Positions 1 to 8,547 are shown, numbered from the stretch's first letter. The stretch: DNA of 64,000 bases from Lachnospiraceae bacterium (GCA_030526195.1 JAUNDG010000006.1:62001-126000), one strand, 5' to 3'. Numbers and translations are program-made. Notes: a model not told the origin generated them from the letters alone.

Positions 1-655
1 CGGAAGCCTCCGGTGTCCGGATGGGCTTATCGCTGATGAAATCAAGACCGTAGGAGCTGACATGGATACCGGAAATGATGATTTCCTTCACCCCGTTGGC
101 GCCCAGGGTTTCCACCTCTTTCATGACCTCCTCCGGCCGTCGGCTGCGCACACGACCCCGGGCGAAGGGAATGAGGCAATAGCTGCAGAACTGATTGCAG
201 CCGTCCTGAATTTTCACAAAGGCCCGGGTCCGATCCAGCGGGCGCTCCAGCTGCATATCCTCATAAAGACGTTCATGATCGATATCCGGCACAAAATCCC
301 GATTGTTATCCGGCATCAAAAGAAAGCTTTTGAGTATCTCCGGCAGACGACTCTTTTCGTTGTTGCCGATGGCGATATCCACCGTCCCGTCGGCCAGCAG
401 CTGATCCTTGGCCTCCTGCACATAGCAGCCGGCGGCCACGATCACCGCTTCCGGATTCTTCTGACGAGCCTTGTGCAGCATCTGGCGGGACTTGCGGTCC
501 GCGATCTGCGTGACGGTACAGGTGTTGACCACGTAAACATCCGCCGGCTCATCGAAGGGCACCACGTTGTAACCCTCCTCCAGCAGAAGCTGTTTCATGG
601 CCTCTGTCTCATATTCATTTACCTTACACCCCAGATTGTGAAATGCTGCTCTCAT
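1..655 (-). CDS. mtaB: tRNA t6A37 methylthiotransferase MtaB (N-terminal part, cut by window edge)
   Basis: Radical SAM enzyme that converts N6-threonylcarbamoyladenosine-37 of ANN-decoding tRNAs to its 2-methylthio form. I translated the minus strand from an ATG at 655; the frame stays open to base 1, so the C-terminal half is outside the window. The UPF0004 domain shows its three cluster cysteines in LGCKVN (C10), NTCTVT (C46) and AAGCY (C77). A second block, DGCNQFCSYCLIPFARG, carries the radical SAM CX3CX2C cluster motif. GAGG eight bases upstream supports the start. It is divergent from the HPr-like gene across a 130-base gap. MtaB rather than MiaB is chosen from the short N terminus and the CKVNEYE form of the first motif. 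Confident. Confidence 0.93.
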   Translation of the reverse strand, partial: MRAAFHNLGCKVNEYETEAMKQLLLEEGYNVVPFDEPADVYVVNTCTVTQIADRKSRQMLHKARQKNPEAVIVAAGCYVQEAKDQLLADGTVDIAIGNNEKSRLPEILKSFLLMPDNNRDFVPDIDHERLYEDMQLERPLDRTRAFVKIQDGCNQFCSYCLIPFARGRVRSRRPEEVMKEVETLGANGVKEIIISGIHVSSYGLDFISDKPIRTPEAS

Positions 656-713
656 GTTATGCCTCAAAAATGTTTTCTCTCTGATACAAAGTATGCTCTC
701 AGTGTTCCAAGTC

Positions 714-741
714 TTGATTCCTTCCTATTCTGTGATAAACT
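714..741 (+). promoter_or_regulatory. Likely sigma-A promoter of the HPr-like gene
   Basis: TTGATT at 714-719 and TAAACT at 736-741 with a 16-base spacer, about 45 bases before the start codon at 786. AGGAGGA at 771-777 is the ribosome binding site. Seen by eye only. Confidence 0.45.
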
Positions 742-785
742 AAAGACATAAAAACCGTCTTTACTCAACGAGGAGGATTTCGACC

Positions 786-1022
786 ATGAAAACTGTCAAT
801 GTCTCATTAAATTCAATCGATAAAGTTAAAAAATTCGTCAATGATATCAACCGTTTCGACTGCGATTTCGACCTGATCTCCGGCCGTTACGTTATCGATG
901 CCAAATCCATTATGGGTATCTTCTCCCTGGATCTTTCCAAACCCATCGAACTCAATGTTCATGCTGACGGCGACGATCTCGCCGAAGTGATGGCCGTTCT
1001 TGAACGCTACATTGTCGAATAA
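786..1022 (+). CDS. HPr/Crh-like protein lacking the phosphotransfer histidine
   Basis: A 78-residue protein with the HPr fold signature in its second half: the stretch around KSIMGIFSL (residues 40-48) matches the regulatory Ser46 region of HPr and Crh, and the tail GDDLAEVMAVLERYI matches the last helix. The N-terminal GIHARPA motif with the PTS-phosphorylated His15 is absent; an alignment by eye puts Asp12 there, in NSIDKVKKF. It therefore cannot take part in PEP-dependent phosphotransfer. The serine equivalent to Ser46 (S41) is kept, so a Crh-like regulatory role is possible. That role is inference. It is monocistronic, with its own promoter and terminator. The family assignment is good; the function is unknown. 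Confidence 0.8.
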   Translation: MKTVNVSLNSIDKVKKFVNDINRFDCDFDLISGRYVIDAKSIMGIFSLDLSKPIELNVHADGDDLAEVMAVLERYIVE

Positions 1023-1051
1023 TCATCGCTGATTCATTTTTTAAAAATGTT

Positions 1052-1092
1052 GCCGCAGCCTTTCCACCACGGATCGGCTGCGGTTTCTTTTT
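1052..1092 (+). terminator. Intrinsic terminator, probably bidirectional
   Basis: CCGCAGCC (1053-1060) pairs with GGCTGCGG (1076-1083), followed by a T-rich run to 1094. On the minus strand the stem is followed by CAACATTTTT, so it may also end the thiI transcript. Confidence 0.85.
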
Positions 1093-1095
1093 TTA

Positions 1096-2274
1096 TCAGC
1101 GGACGTAGATCACCTCAGTTGTGTCGATGGCTTCCTTAAAGAGGTCATCGATTTTTTCTTTGAGATGCATCTCGGAATGCTCGATGGTCTTTAAGTTCGG
1201 CTTTGTGACCGGATGCTTGGCCACGAAGATGGTGCAGCAATCTTCATAGGGCAGAATGGAGGTTTCGTAAGTGCCGATCTCCTTAGCCTTGGCCACAATG
1301 TCATTTTTATCAAAGGCGATCAGCGGCCGGTAAACCGGCAGAGTGCAGACCGCATTGGTGGTCATGAGAGACTGCATGGTCTGGGATGCCACCTGGCCGA
1401 TGCTTTCACCGGTGACAAGACCCATGGAATGATTTTCCTTAGCGAAATGTTCGGCGATACGCATCATGTAACGACGCATGATGATGGTCAGCTCTTCATG
1501 GGGACAGGTGTCATAGATGTAAAGCTGAATATCGGTGAAGTTGACGATGTGCAGCTTGATGGGACCTGTGTATACCGCGATTTCCTTAGCCAGATCCACC
1601 ACCTTCTGCTTGGCGCGTTCGGAGGTGTAGGGCGGCGCATGGAAATAAACCGCATCCAGGGTGACACCTCTCTTGGCCACCATCCAGCCGGCCACCGGAG
1701 AATCGATACCGCCGGACAGGAGCAGTGTGGCAGAACCGCCGGTGCCCACCGGCATACCGCCCGGGCCCGGAATGATCTTGGAATAGACGTAAATAAATTC
1801 ACGAATCTCAATATCGATAAGAATGTCCGGGTTGTGCACATCCACGTGCATGCTCGGATAAGCTTCCAGGATAGCGCCGCCAAGTTCGGCATCGATCTCC
1901 ATGGATTTCATTTCAAAGCTCTTGTTGACACGGCGGGCCTTTACCTTGAAGGAGGCTGTGCTGTTGGGATACTCTTCGCCGATGTAGGCCACCACGCCTT
2001 CGCGCAGAGCCTCAAAGTTGGAAGCCTCCAGCACCACCACCGGGCAGATACCCACGATACCGAAAACCCGGGACAGACGTGTCACGGTTTCATCGTAATG
2101 CCAGTCGCCTGAGCAATTGACATAGATGCGGCCTCTTTCCTTTTTGATATCGAATTCACCATCCAGCGGCTTTAAAGCTTCGCGGATACGACGGCAAAGG
2201 GCATCCTCAAAGACATGACGGTTGTTGCCTTTGATGCCGATTTCGCCGTATTTGATCAGAAATGAACTGTACAT
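1096..2274 (-). CDS. thiI: tRNA 4-thiouridine / thiamine sulfur transferase ThiI (no rhodanese domain)
   Basis: Adenylates U8 of tRNA and transfers sulfur to it; also supplies sulfur for thiazole in thiamine synthesis. The 392 residues comprise an N-terminal ferredoxin-like part, a THUMP domain (about 60-165) and a PP-loop ATPase with LLLSGGIDSPVAGW (about 185). The C-terminal rhodanese domain of the enterobacterial protein is missing, as is usual in Firmicutes, where a dedicated NifS-type desulfurase hands over the sulfur. That partner is the gene immediately upstream in the same operon, 89 bases away. Strong assignment. Confidence 0.95.
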   Translation of the reverse strand: MYSSFLIKYGEIGIKGNNRHVFEDALCRRIREALKPLDGEFDIKKERGRIYVNCSGDWHYDETVTRLSRVFGIVGICPVVVLEASNFEALREGVVAYIGEEYPNSTASFKVKARRVNKSFEMKSMEIDAELGGAILEAYPSMHVDVHNPDILIDIEIREFIYVYSKIIPGPGGMPVGTGGSATLLLSGGIDSPVAGWMVAKRGVTLDAVYFHAPPYTSERAKQKVVDLAKEIAVYTGPIKLHIVNFTDIQLYIYDTCPHEELTIIMRRYMMRIAEHFAKENHSMGLVTGESIGQVASQTMQSLMTTNAVCTLPVYRPLIAFDKNDIVAKAKEIGTYETSILPYEDCCTIFVAKHPVTKPNLKTIEHSEMHLKEKIDDLFKEAIDTTEVIYVR

Positions 2275-2363
2275 ACTGGTCCTCTTTTCTCTGTTATTCT
2301 TGGGTCTTAATTATTCTTAGATTTCTATTGTTTTTGCCACGGCGTGAAGCACCAGCACATACC

Positions 2364-3521
2364 TTAATGCGCGCGATACCGCCGCAGCATGGGCAGCAGC
2401 TTGTTAAGCACCGCCACCGCTTCGTCGATTTCCTCTTTTGTGTTGGTCTCGCTGAAGGAGAACCGCACGCTGGAGCTTAAATCATCCCGGTCCACATGCA
2501 GGGCGGACAGGGTGGGGCTGGGGGCCCGTTTATGGGTGGAGCAGGCGGATCCGGCGGAAATGTAAATGCCGTTGTCCTCCAGGGAGTGAAGCAGAACCTC
2601 GGAACCCACGCCGATGAAGGCGGCATTCACAATGTGCGGAGCCTGCTGCTCCTCCGCGCCGCCGTGGACCACCACGTTATCCATTTCCGACAGACGGTCA
2701 ATAAGATAACGGCGGAGGCTGCGCAGATGCTCATTTTTGGCTTCAAAGTCACGATAGGATTCCTCGGCAGCCACGCCCATACCGGCCACACCGGGCACAT
2801 TATCGGTGCCGGAACGCATGGCCATCTGCTGACCGCCGCCCATGATGAGGGGGCGGATCTTCACATGCTCTTCGATATACAGGAAGCCCACGCCCTTGGG
2901 GCCGTGGAACTTGTGGGCGCTGGCGGTGAGCAGATCCACCTTCAGTTCCTTCGGGTAAATGCGATAGTGCCCGAAGGCCTGGGTGGCGTCCACATGGAAA
3001 AGAGCCCCCGGCGCCTTTGCCTTGATGAGGGTCCCGATCTCCTTCACCGGTGTCACGGTGCCCACTTCGTTATTGACATACATAATGGACACCAGGATCA
3101 CGTCCTCATTTAAGGCCGCCTCCAGCTTGTCCATAGCCAGAGCCCCGGTTTTGTCCAGGGGGATCTCCACGATGTTGAACCCCTGATCCTTCAGATATTT
3201 GAGGGGCTCGGATACGGCCGGGTGTTCCATGGGGCTGGTGATAATGGTCTTGCCGGCCCGCTGATTGGCCAGAGCCGCCCCCACCAGGGCCCAGTTGTTG
3301 GATTCCGTGCCGCCGGATGTGAAAAAGATCTCCTTTTCCCGCACCTTCATCAGGCCGGCCAGGATCTTTGCCGCATCCTTTACATACTTTTCGGCCTCGA
3401 CCCCCTTCTGATGCATGGAGGAGGGATTGCCGTAATCCTCCGTCATGGTGCGGACCACCATGTCCACAACCGCCGGATAGGGCTTTGTGGTGGAGGAATT
3501 GTCAAAATAAATCTCTTTCAT
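2364..3521 (-). CDS. Cysteine desulfurase (NifS/IscS family), ThiI partner
   Basis: PLP enzyme that releases sulfur from cysteine as an enzyme-bound persulfide. Of the 385 residues, the N terminus IYFDNSSTTKPYP, the PLP-lysine block SAHKFHGPKGVGFLY (about 205) and the persulfide cysteine in SAGSACST (about 327) are all visible. Its ATG overlaps the truA stop by one base (TGATG at 3519-3523), so translation is coupled, and thiI follows. This order is like the nifZ-thiI pair of Bacillus and suggests it serves tRNA thiolation rather than Fe-S assembly. The family is certain; the exact physiological partner is inferred from position. Confidence 0.93.
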   Translation of the reverse strand: MKEIYFDNSSTTKPYPAVVDMVVRTMTEDYGNPSSMHQKGVEAEKYVKDAAKILAGLMKVREKEIFFTSGGTESNNWALVGAALANQRAGKTIITSPMEHPAVSEPLKYLKDQGFNIVEIPLDKTGALAMDKLEAALNEDVILVSIMYVNNEVGTVTPVKEIGTLIKAKAPGALFHVDATQAFGHYRIYPKELKVDLLTASAHKFHGPKGVGFLYIEEHVKIRPLIMGGGQQMAMRSGTDNVPGVAGMGVAAEESYRDFEAKNEHLRSLRRYLIDRLSEMDNVVVHGGAEEQQAPHIVNAAFIGVGSEVLLHSLEDNGIYISAGSACSTHKRAPSPTLSALHVDRDDLSSSVRFSFSETNTKEEIDEAVAVLNKLLPMLRRYRAH

Positions 3522-4267
3522 CAGTTATAATCAACCTTTTCTAAAATGAGTCCCTGGGCCGGCGCCGTGGGACCGGCCATCCGTCTGTCCCGCGCCTCCA
3601 GCAGGGCATCCATGGAGCGGGGATCCCGCTTGCCTTCGCCCACTTCGATGAGGGTGCCCACCAGAATGCGGACCATGTACTGAAGGAAGCCCTCCCCGAT
3701 AAAGGTCAGGGTGATCTCATCCTCCGTCTCATCGATGCGGATGGTGTAAATATTGCGCACGGTACTTTTGCGCATACGGGGGTTGCCACAGAAGCTCTTG
3801 AAATCATGCTCGCCGCGGAGCTGAATGGTGGCCATTTTCATGGCATTGACATCCAGCTTCCCGTCATATTCGTAGACATATTTCCGCTCAAAGACATGAG
3901 CGGCTTTATTTTTGCTGATGCGGTACACATAGGTCTTCCGGGAGGCGTTATACCGGCTGTGGAAACGGGGACCGGCCTCCGCCACGGAGAGCACACCGAT
4001 GTCCTCCGGCAGATAGCGATTGAGATAGTCCCGGATCTCATCCGGTTCACGGTAATTCACCAGACGGAACTGGGCCACCTGGCCTCTGGCATGCACCCCG
4101 GCATCGGTCCGGCCGGCGCCGTGCACGTCCACCTTCTCCCCGGTCATCCGGCATAAAATGGTTTCCAGGCGGGTCTGGATGGTGTTATCCGTATCCCCCT
4201 GTTTCTGCCAGCCGTTATAGCGGGTGCCGTCGTACTGAACGACCATGCGGTAATTGGTATTTGTCAT
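3521..4267 (-). CDS. truA: tRNA pseudouridine(38-40) synthase TruA
   Basis: Converts uridines 38-40 in the anticodon arm of tRNAs to pseudouridine. 248 residues, normal family length. The catalytic motif GAGRTDAGVHARGQVAQF contains the nucleophilic Asp. The start has GAGGTGAGAAC directly before ATG. It is followed without a gap by the cysteine desulfurase and lies 70 bases after rsmE, so one RNA-modification operon is likely. Confidence 0.96.
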   Translation of the reverse strand: MTNTNYRMVVQYDGTRYNGWQKQGDTDNTIQTRLETILCRMTGEKVDVHGAGRTDAGVHARGQVAQFRLVNYREPDEIRDYLNRYLPEDIGVLSVAEAGPRFHSRYNASRKTYVYRISKNKAAHVFERKYVYEYDGKLDVNAMKMATIQLRGEHDFKSFCGNPRMRKSTVRNIYTIRIDETEDEITLTFIGEGFLQYMVRILVGTLIEVGEGKRDPRSMDALLEARDRRMAGPTAPAQGLILEKVDYN

Positions 4268-4337
4268 GTTCTCACCTCATCCGTCCCGGCGAAAATAACC
4301 GGTGGCGGGGAAAGCCTGAAACCGCGGTTTGCGGTCT

Positions 4338-5075
4338 TTATGTTGTCAGTGCATACATCAGAATCGACAATGTGGTGATGGCCGCTGTTTCGCAGCGCAA
4401 AATGCGGGGGCCCAGCGTGATGCTCTTAGCCCCGATCGCCAGAGCTTCCTCCACCTCGGAGAGCTCAAAGCCACCCTCAGGACCGATGAAAACCGCCACA
4501 CTCTCACCATTTTTGACAGAAGCAATGGCGGCGCGGCTCTCTTCGATGCCCTCCGCCTTTTCGTAGGGGATGAGCACATGATCCATGGTGGCGGCCAGAG
4601 CCAACGCTTCCTTATAAGACATCACATTTTCGACAGGAGGAATGAGACTCCGCTTGCTCTGCTTGGCGGCAGACTCCGCAATGCCCTGCCAGCGCTGCTG
4701 CTTGGAGGCAGCCCGCTTTTCGTCCAGCTTGACCACGCAGCGGGCGGTCTTCACCGGCACAACGGCGGCAACGCCCAGCTCAACAGCCTTCTGGATGATG
4801 AGTTCCATTTTCTCAAACTTAGGCAGCCCCATGAAAAGCACGATGCGGTTTGGCAGCTCCGCATCGGAGGGCTCGGTGAACAGCACCTTTGCCGTCACCT
4901 GATTCTTGTCCAACGTGTCGATGCGACAGGTGTAGACAAGGCCATTTTCATCCACGGCCTCAAAATCCTCACCCGGCCGCATGCGCAGCACGTTGCGGAT
5001 ATGATTCACATCCGATCCTTCCACGTAGAGCGTCTCGCCCACAGCCTGATCGGAGGATATAAAAAATCGATGCAT
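4338..5075 (-). CDS. rsmE: 16S rRNA (uracil1498-N3)-methyltransferase RsmE
   Basis: SPOUT-class methyltransferase acting on U1498 of 16S rRNA. 245 residues. The N-terminal PUA-like part has HIRNVLRMRPGE; the C-terminal trefoil-knot SAM site has FIGPEGGFELSE and LGPRILRCETAAI. GGGAGTACAAGT precedes the ATG. In Clostridia this gene often follows prmA; here a DUF6273 gene and a 323-base gap with a terminator separate them. Confidence 0.95.
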   Translation of the reverse strand: MHRFFISSDQAVGETLYVEGSDVNHIRNVLRMRPGEDFEAVDENGLVYTCRIDTLDKNQVTAKVLFTEPSDAELPNRIVLFMGLPKFEKMELIIQKAVELGVAAVVPVKTARCVVKLDEKRAASKQQRWQGIAESAAKQSKRSLIPPVENVMSYKEALALAATMDHVLIPYEKAEGIEESRAAIASVKNGESVAVFIGPEGGFELSEVEEALAIGAKSITLGPRILRCETAAITTLSILMYALTT

Positions 5076-5398
5076 ACTTGTACTCCCGGTATCCTCCCTC
5101 GCCGGTCACGCCGTCGTTTTTCCGGCATTTCCACCATCGGCGCTTTCGGCCGTTGATTCCCGGCATTTTCGCCGTCAGCGCTTGCGGCCGATCGTTCCGG
5201 CGGTTCGGTTCTTGTTCATAGAAAACAGTCCCGCACAACGGGACTCTTTGCTATGGTTAAGTGTAGTGCAGGGGCAGCGGATTTGTCAAGAAACCGCACC
5301 CACGGACAGGGTCCATGGCCGTTGCCCGCTGCCGTCAGCAGACAGTCGGCATGGTCTCTGACCTGTCAGCCGTCATCTGTGTTCTCGTTGCGTCGGAT
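5076..5398. other. Gap of 323 bases between rsmE and the DUF6273 gene
   Basis: No gene seen. It contains the terminator at 5226-5250 and, between 5110 and 5210, a GC-rich stretch with loosely repeated TTCCGGCATTT-like and TTTCGGCCG-like words. A promoter for rsmE is expected here, but I could not pick one with confidence. Confidence 0.4.
5220..5246 (-). terminator. Intrinsic terminator after the DUF6273 gene
   Basis: On the minus strand AGTCCCG (5245-5239) pairs with CGGGACT (5233-5227) across TTGTG, followed by GTTTTC. It would separate the DUF6273 transcript from rsmE. Confidence 0.7.
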
Positions 5399-6532
5399 TC
5401 ACGCCATGGTCAGGTCGATCCGCAGCATGGGTCGCACGACCCGGCTGTGCAGGGATGCCGCGAGACCATACTCGATGGGCCGCCCCTTATCATCAATACA
5501 GACCACACTTTCACGGATTTTACCCGGTGTCCGCAGCCACCAGTACAACTGATCCTCATGCAGCATGTTGCCGCTTAAGCTCTCGGCCACTTCCACGGCC
5601 CCGAGCCCGACGCGGTCCTTAAAATATTCATACTCCGGATAGGACATCAGGAACAGCTTGTCCACGGTGTCATTGCCCGTCTCCGTGTTAAACTCCGGAT
5701 TCTTTTCCGCCAGCACCTTCGTATCGGCGATGATGCTGCGTTCCTCATGGTCAAAAGCCTCTTCCAGGAAATGGCCGTTGAGCCAGGCTCTCAGATCCGA
5801 TTCCTCCCAACTGATGGGCTCTTCACTGAAATGGTACTTCCGCACGGCCACACCTTTTTCTGCCAGAAGCAGAAGGCTCGTCTCCGTCTGCTGCAGCACC
5901 AGCCAACTCAGAACCTCAGGGCCGGCGCCCACATCATAATGGCCAAACAGCACACGACCGTGGTCCGCCTGACGATTCAAAAATGCCCCGTGGCACAGCC
6001 GGGCCTTGCGGATATAGGCCGCATCTTCCCAAAGCTCGCCCGCCCGGGTGCCTTCCCGGTAGATTTCCTTCAGATAAGTGCAGGCTCTCTCATAAGCCGC
6101 CTCGTCCGGACGGACCATTTCCGTCCGGAAGCGCTTCTCCGCATCAGCGATCCGCTCCTGAAGTTCCCGCTTTTCCCGACCTTTAAACAGCCCAAGGCCG
6201 GCCAGCGCTTGGCGATCCGCCTCTGTCTGCCGACGAAGAGCCCGGAGATCCTCCCGCTCCGCCGCAAACATAACGTCTGCCTCTGCTGTCACATTTTCGA
6301 AAATGGATTCTATGCGGGCCTTTGATTCTTCCGGCGAGTCGGCATCCTGTGAAGCGCTCGCCTCCACAGGATCCGGCGGGAACAGGGTTTTGATCACGTC
6401 CCCCAGGCCCCGGGCCAGCTCATAATCTTCAGTTTCACGAAGGCGGCGGGCCGCTGCCTCCAGCTTGTCATACATTTCCTGATCAAGTGCGGGCAGGTTG
6501 GCGCCGCAGGATTGACATGTCATGACTGTCAT
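5399..6532 (-). CDS. DUF6273-domain protein with N-terminal zinc-ribbon-like motif
   Basis: About 377 residues, function unknown. The start at 6532 is chosen because TTAAGGAG lies just upstream; a longer reading to 6586 has no such site. The N terminus has CQSCGANLP, one half of a zinc ribbon. A charged helical middle (about 60-190) looks coiled coil. The C-terminal 190 residues carry the DUF6273 pattern: SWLVLQQTETSLLLLAEKG, then WEESDLRAWLNGHFLEEAF, KLFLMSYPEYEYF, YWWLRTPG and VRPMLRIDL. This domain occurs in Clostridia in surface and phage-like settings. Here it is inserted between prmA and rsmE, which are both RNA or ribosome methyltransferases. No membrane segment is seen. A sensor or scaffold role is only a guess. 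Confidence 0.8.
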   Translation of the reverse strand: MTVMTCQSCGANLPALDQEMYDKLEAAARRLRETEDYELARGLGDVIKTLFPPDPVEASASQDADSPEESKARIESIFENVTAEADVMFAAEREDLRALRRQTEADRQALAGLGLFKGREKRELQERIADAEKRFRTEMVRPDEAAYERACTYLKEIYREGTRAGELWEDAAYIRKARLCHGAFLNRQADHGRVLFGHYDVGAGPEVLSWLVLQQTETSLLLLAEKGVAVRKYHFSEEPISWEESDLRAWLNGHFLEEAFDHEERSIIADTKVLAEKNPEFNTETGNDTVDKLFLMSYPEYEYFKDRVGLGAVEVAESLSGNMLHEDQLYWWLRTPGKIRESVVCIDDKGRPIEYGLAASLHSRVVRPMLRIDLTMA

Positions 6533-6645
6533 TTTCTGATTCTCCTTAAGTGGTCGGCACGCTGCCGACCGGTTGTTTGCGGACATGCGCTATCCTCACA
6601 GGGCATGCGCTTGTCCTTATCCGGCCACCGAGCCGGTTGATGGCA

Positions 6646-7608
6646 TCAGGCCTTCCGGGCGACGTAGGAATACCAGTCACCCATGCGGGTCCGTTCCACG
6701 ATGGCCATGCCGGCTTTTTCGAGGGCTTCTTCCAGGACACCTTCATGGCCGTCCAGGATACCTGAGGTGATGAAGATGCCGCCGGGCTTAAGCTGTTCGA
6801 AGGCCGCCGGGGTGATGTCCTTCAGGATTTCCGCGATGATGTTGGCGGTGCAGATGTCGTAGCCTTCCGGGCTGATCATGCGGGCCGCTGCCTTGGTGTC
6901 CTCATCGTCGATGATGTTGCCGATGACGTAGGGGAATGTGACGGGGTCGATGTCATTTTTACGGAAATTGTCTTCGATGGCGGTCAGGATGTTGGTGTCG
7001 ATGTCTGTACCAAACACTTTGCCGGCACCGCTCTTTAAGGCCACGATACCTAAAATGCCGCTGCCGGTGCCGATGTCGAGGACGGCATCGCCGGCTTTGA
7101 TGTATTTACGCAGGGCGCGGATGGCCAGCTGGGTGGTGTCATGTTTGCCGGTACCGAAGGCTGTGCCCGGATCGATGCGCAGCACCATGGCCGCATCATT
7201 TTCGGGTTCCACTTCTTCCCAGGAGGGGATGATAAGGATGTCGTCTACGGTGAACTGGTGGAAGTACTGTTTCCAGTTGTTGACCCAGTCTTCATCTTCT
7301 GTTACGGAGGTGACGATGGTGCCTTCGCCGATGTCGATGAATTCACGCAGGCCTTCCAGGGCGGCGGTGACTTTGGCGATGACGGTTTCGGTGTCTTCGG
7401 TGTCTTCTGTATAGAAGGAGATGTCGGCCAGGTGGTCGTCTTCCGGCATTTCCGGCACGACGTCGCCGAAGAGCCCGGTTTGTTCTTCAAAGGAGATGGG
7501 GGCTTTGTCTTCGATTTCGACGCTGTCGTAGCCCAGGACGCTCAGGGCGTCTGTGACCAGATCTTCGGCTTCTTCGGTGGTATGGATGGTGTATTTGATC
7601 CACTGCAT
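6646..7608 (-). CDS. prmA: Ribosomal protein L11 methyltransferase PrmA
   Basis: SAM-dependent methyltransferase that trimethylates ribosomal protein L11. The start MQWIKYTIHTTEEAEDLV at 7608 is chosen because AAGGAGCACC precedes it; the frame runs 23 codons further upstream without a site. About 320 residues. The SAM-binding motif LDIGTGSGILGI and the post-I acid in FGTDIDTN are visible, as is the PrmA-specific NIIAEILKDI block. First gene of the run leading to the DUF6273 gene. Confidence 0.95.
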   Translation of the reverse strand: MQWIKYTIHTTEEAEDLVTDALSVLGYDSVEIEDKAPISFEEQTGLFGDVVPEMPEDDHLADISFYTEDTEDTETVIAKVTAALEGLREFIDIGEGTIVTSVTEDEDWVNNWKQYFHQFTVDDILIIPSWEEVEPENDAAMVLRIDPGTAFGTGKHDTTQLAIRALRKYIKAGDAVLDIGTGSGILGIVALKSGAGKVFGTDIDTNILTAIEDNFRKNDIDPVTFPYVIGNIIDDEDTKAAARMISPEGYDICTANIIAEILKDITPAAFEQLKPGGIFITSGILDGHEGVLEEALEKAGMAIVERTRMGDWYSYVARKA

Positions 7609-7680
7609 AGTGTAGGTGCTCCTTTTGTCTATTTTGTGAATTGTACGGTTACAATATGAAATGCCTGTTGGTTTCATGGC

Positions 7681-7906
7681 CTGGGCGCTGCGTACCGTTC
7701 GGGTTCGATGCGTTTGAGTTCGATACGTTTGGGCCTGGGCGTTGCGTACCGTTCGGGCACGCGCGTCGTCCCCTTCAGCCCTTCGGTCTTCAGGCTCCTT
7801 TGGCGAAGTGTGCCCTCACCGGCAACGCAGCGCCGGCGGCCCGAGGGGATTCAAGACCTCCTTGACAAAGGTGTCTTCACCGGCAACGCAGCACCGGCGG
7901 CCCGAG
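7681..7906. repeat. Cluster of short direct repeats upstream of prmA
   Basis: Three repeat pairs: a 20-odd base word containing TGCGTACCGTTCGGG at about 7689 and 7743 (period 54); GTTCGATNCGTTTG twice in tandem at about 7704-7732; and a roughly 30-base word containing CCGGCAACGCAGC at about 7818 and 7878 (period near 60). The last is very GC-rich. No coding frame with a ribosome binding site crosses them. Confidence 0.6.
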
Positions 7907-8130
7907 GTCTCAAAGCAATTATCTTATCATGGACATAGTTAGGTTAATAATAACACAGGCCGGCGGGCAATCGCAATGTAGGCGAGGCTACTCAATTTCT
8001 CACTCTCACCTCTCTCTCACCTCCCAGCTCGTGCCCCTCCAGTCCCTTGCTTCCCGAAACGCACCCTCCGGCTCTCAAATCTCCCACTTTCTCTCTTCCC
8101 ACCACTGGATCGGCACCGGGACCCTTCGAT

Positions 8131-8480
8131 TAAGCAAGACCGCAGGGCCCACAGGCCCTGCACAATTCTTTCTCTGCCTTCGCGGGCACCGGCCACTTCC
8201 CTTTTAGCAAGACCGCAGGGCCCATTGGCCCTGCACAATTATTTCTCTGCCCAATAGGGCACCGGAAACCGGCCGTTGAGCAAGGCAGTATCGACTTTTT
8301 TACTGTCCAAAATTGAGGCCAACACCGCTCAGAGGCAAAAACAGCTCCCAGCAGGGTACTTTTAGCTGTTTCCAAGCGTAAGTGGGCACTGCTGGAAGCC
8401 TGTTTCGGGACATTCCAGGGTTAGCGGGCAAAATCAGGGCTATTTTTGACACTGCTACCAGCCTTTTACGGCGCCTTCCA
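8131..8480 (+). repeat. Long degenerate non-coding element R3, copy 1
   Basis: The left part is two tandem units of 73 bases (starting near 8133 and 8206). Each begins AGCAAGACC, contains the palindrome GCAGGGCCC-N3-GGCCCTGC (8142-8161 and 8215-8234), and ends near GGGCACCGG. The right part (about 8280-8480) holds a unique-looking core with GTACTTTTAGCTGTTTCC and AAGTGGGCACTG. The whole arrangement recurs inverted at 48.85-49.35 kb, where the core reads CAGTGCCCACTTCCGC. There is no open frame of note. Nature unknown: a decayed mobile element, MITE-like unit or structured RNA are all possible. Confidence 0.65.
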
Positions 8481-8493
8481 GGGTCGGCCGTAA

Positions 8494-8547
8494 CCCCCGC
8501 TTAAGACTCTGCGTCTTTGAAGTGGGGGAATGCTTGCTGCAGTTCAA
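8494..8547 (+). repeat. Palindromic repeat R1
   Basis: A hairpin in which CCCCGCTTAAGAC pairs with GTCTTTGAAGTGGGG around TCTGC, followed by a conserved tail GAATGCTTGCTGCAGTTCAA. Other copies are at 14936-14984 (inverted), 40366-40420 and 62168-62216, with a degenerate one near 44950. The layout of hairpin plus short conserved tail resembles subterminal ends of IS200/IS605-like elements, but no transposase is present. Confidence 0.75.

Noticed and set aside
1213-2112. 299-codon plus-strand frame opposite thiI
   Set aside because: Lies wholly inside thiI on the other strand, has no ribosome binding site and no family motif.
8131-8280. CRISPR array
   Set aside because: Only two to three units, with conserved rather than variable sequence between palindromes, and no cas genes.
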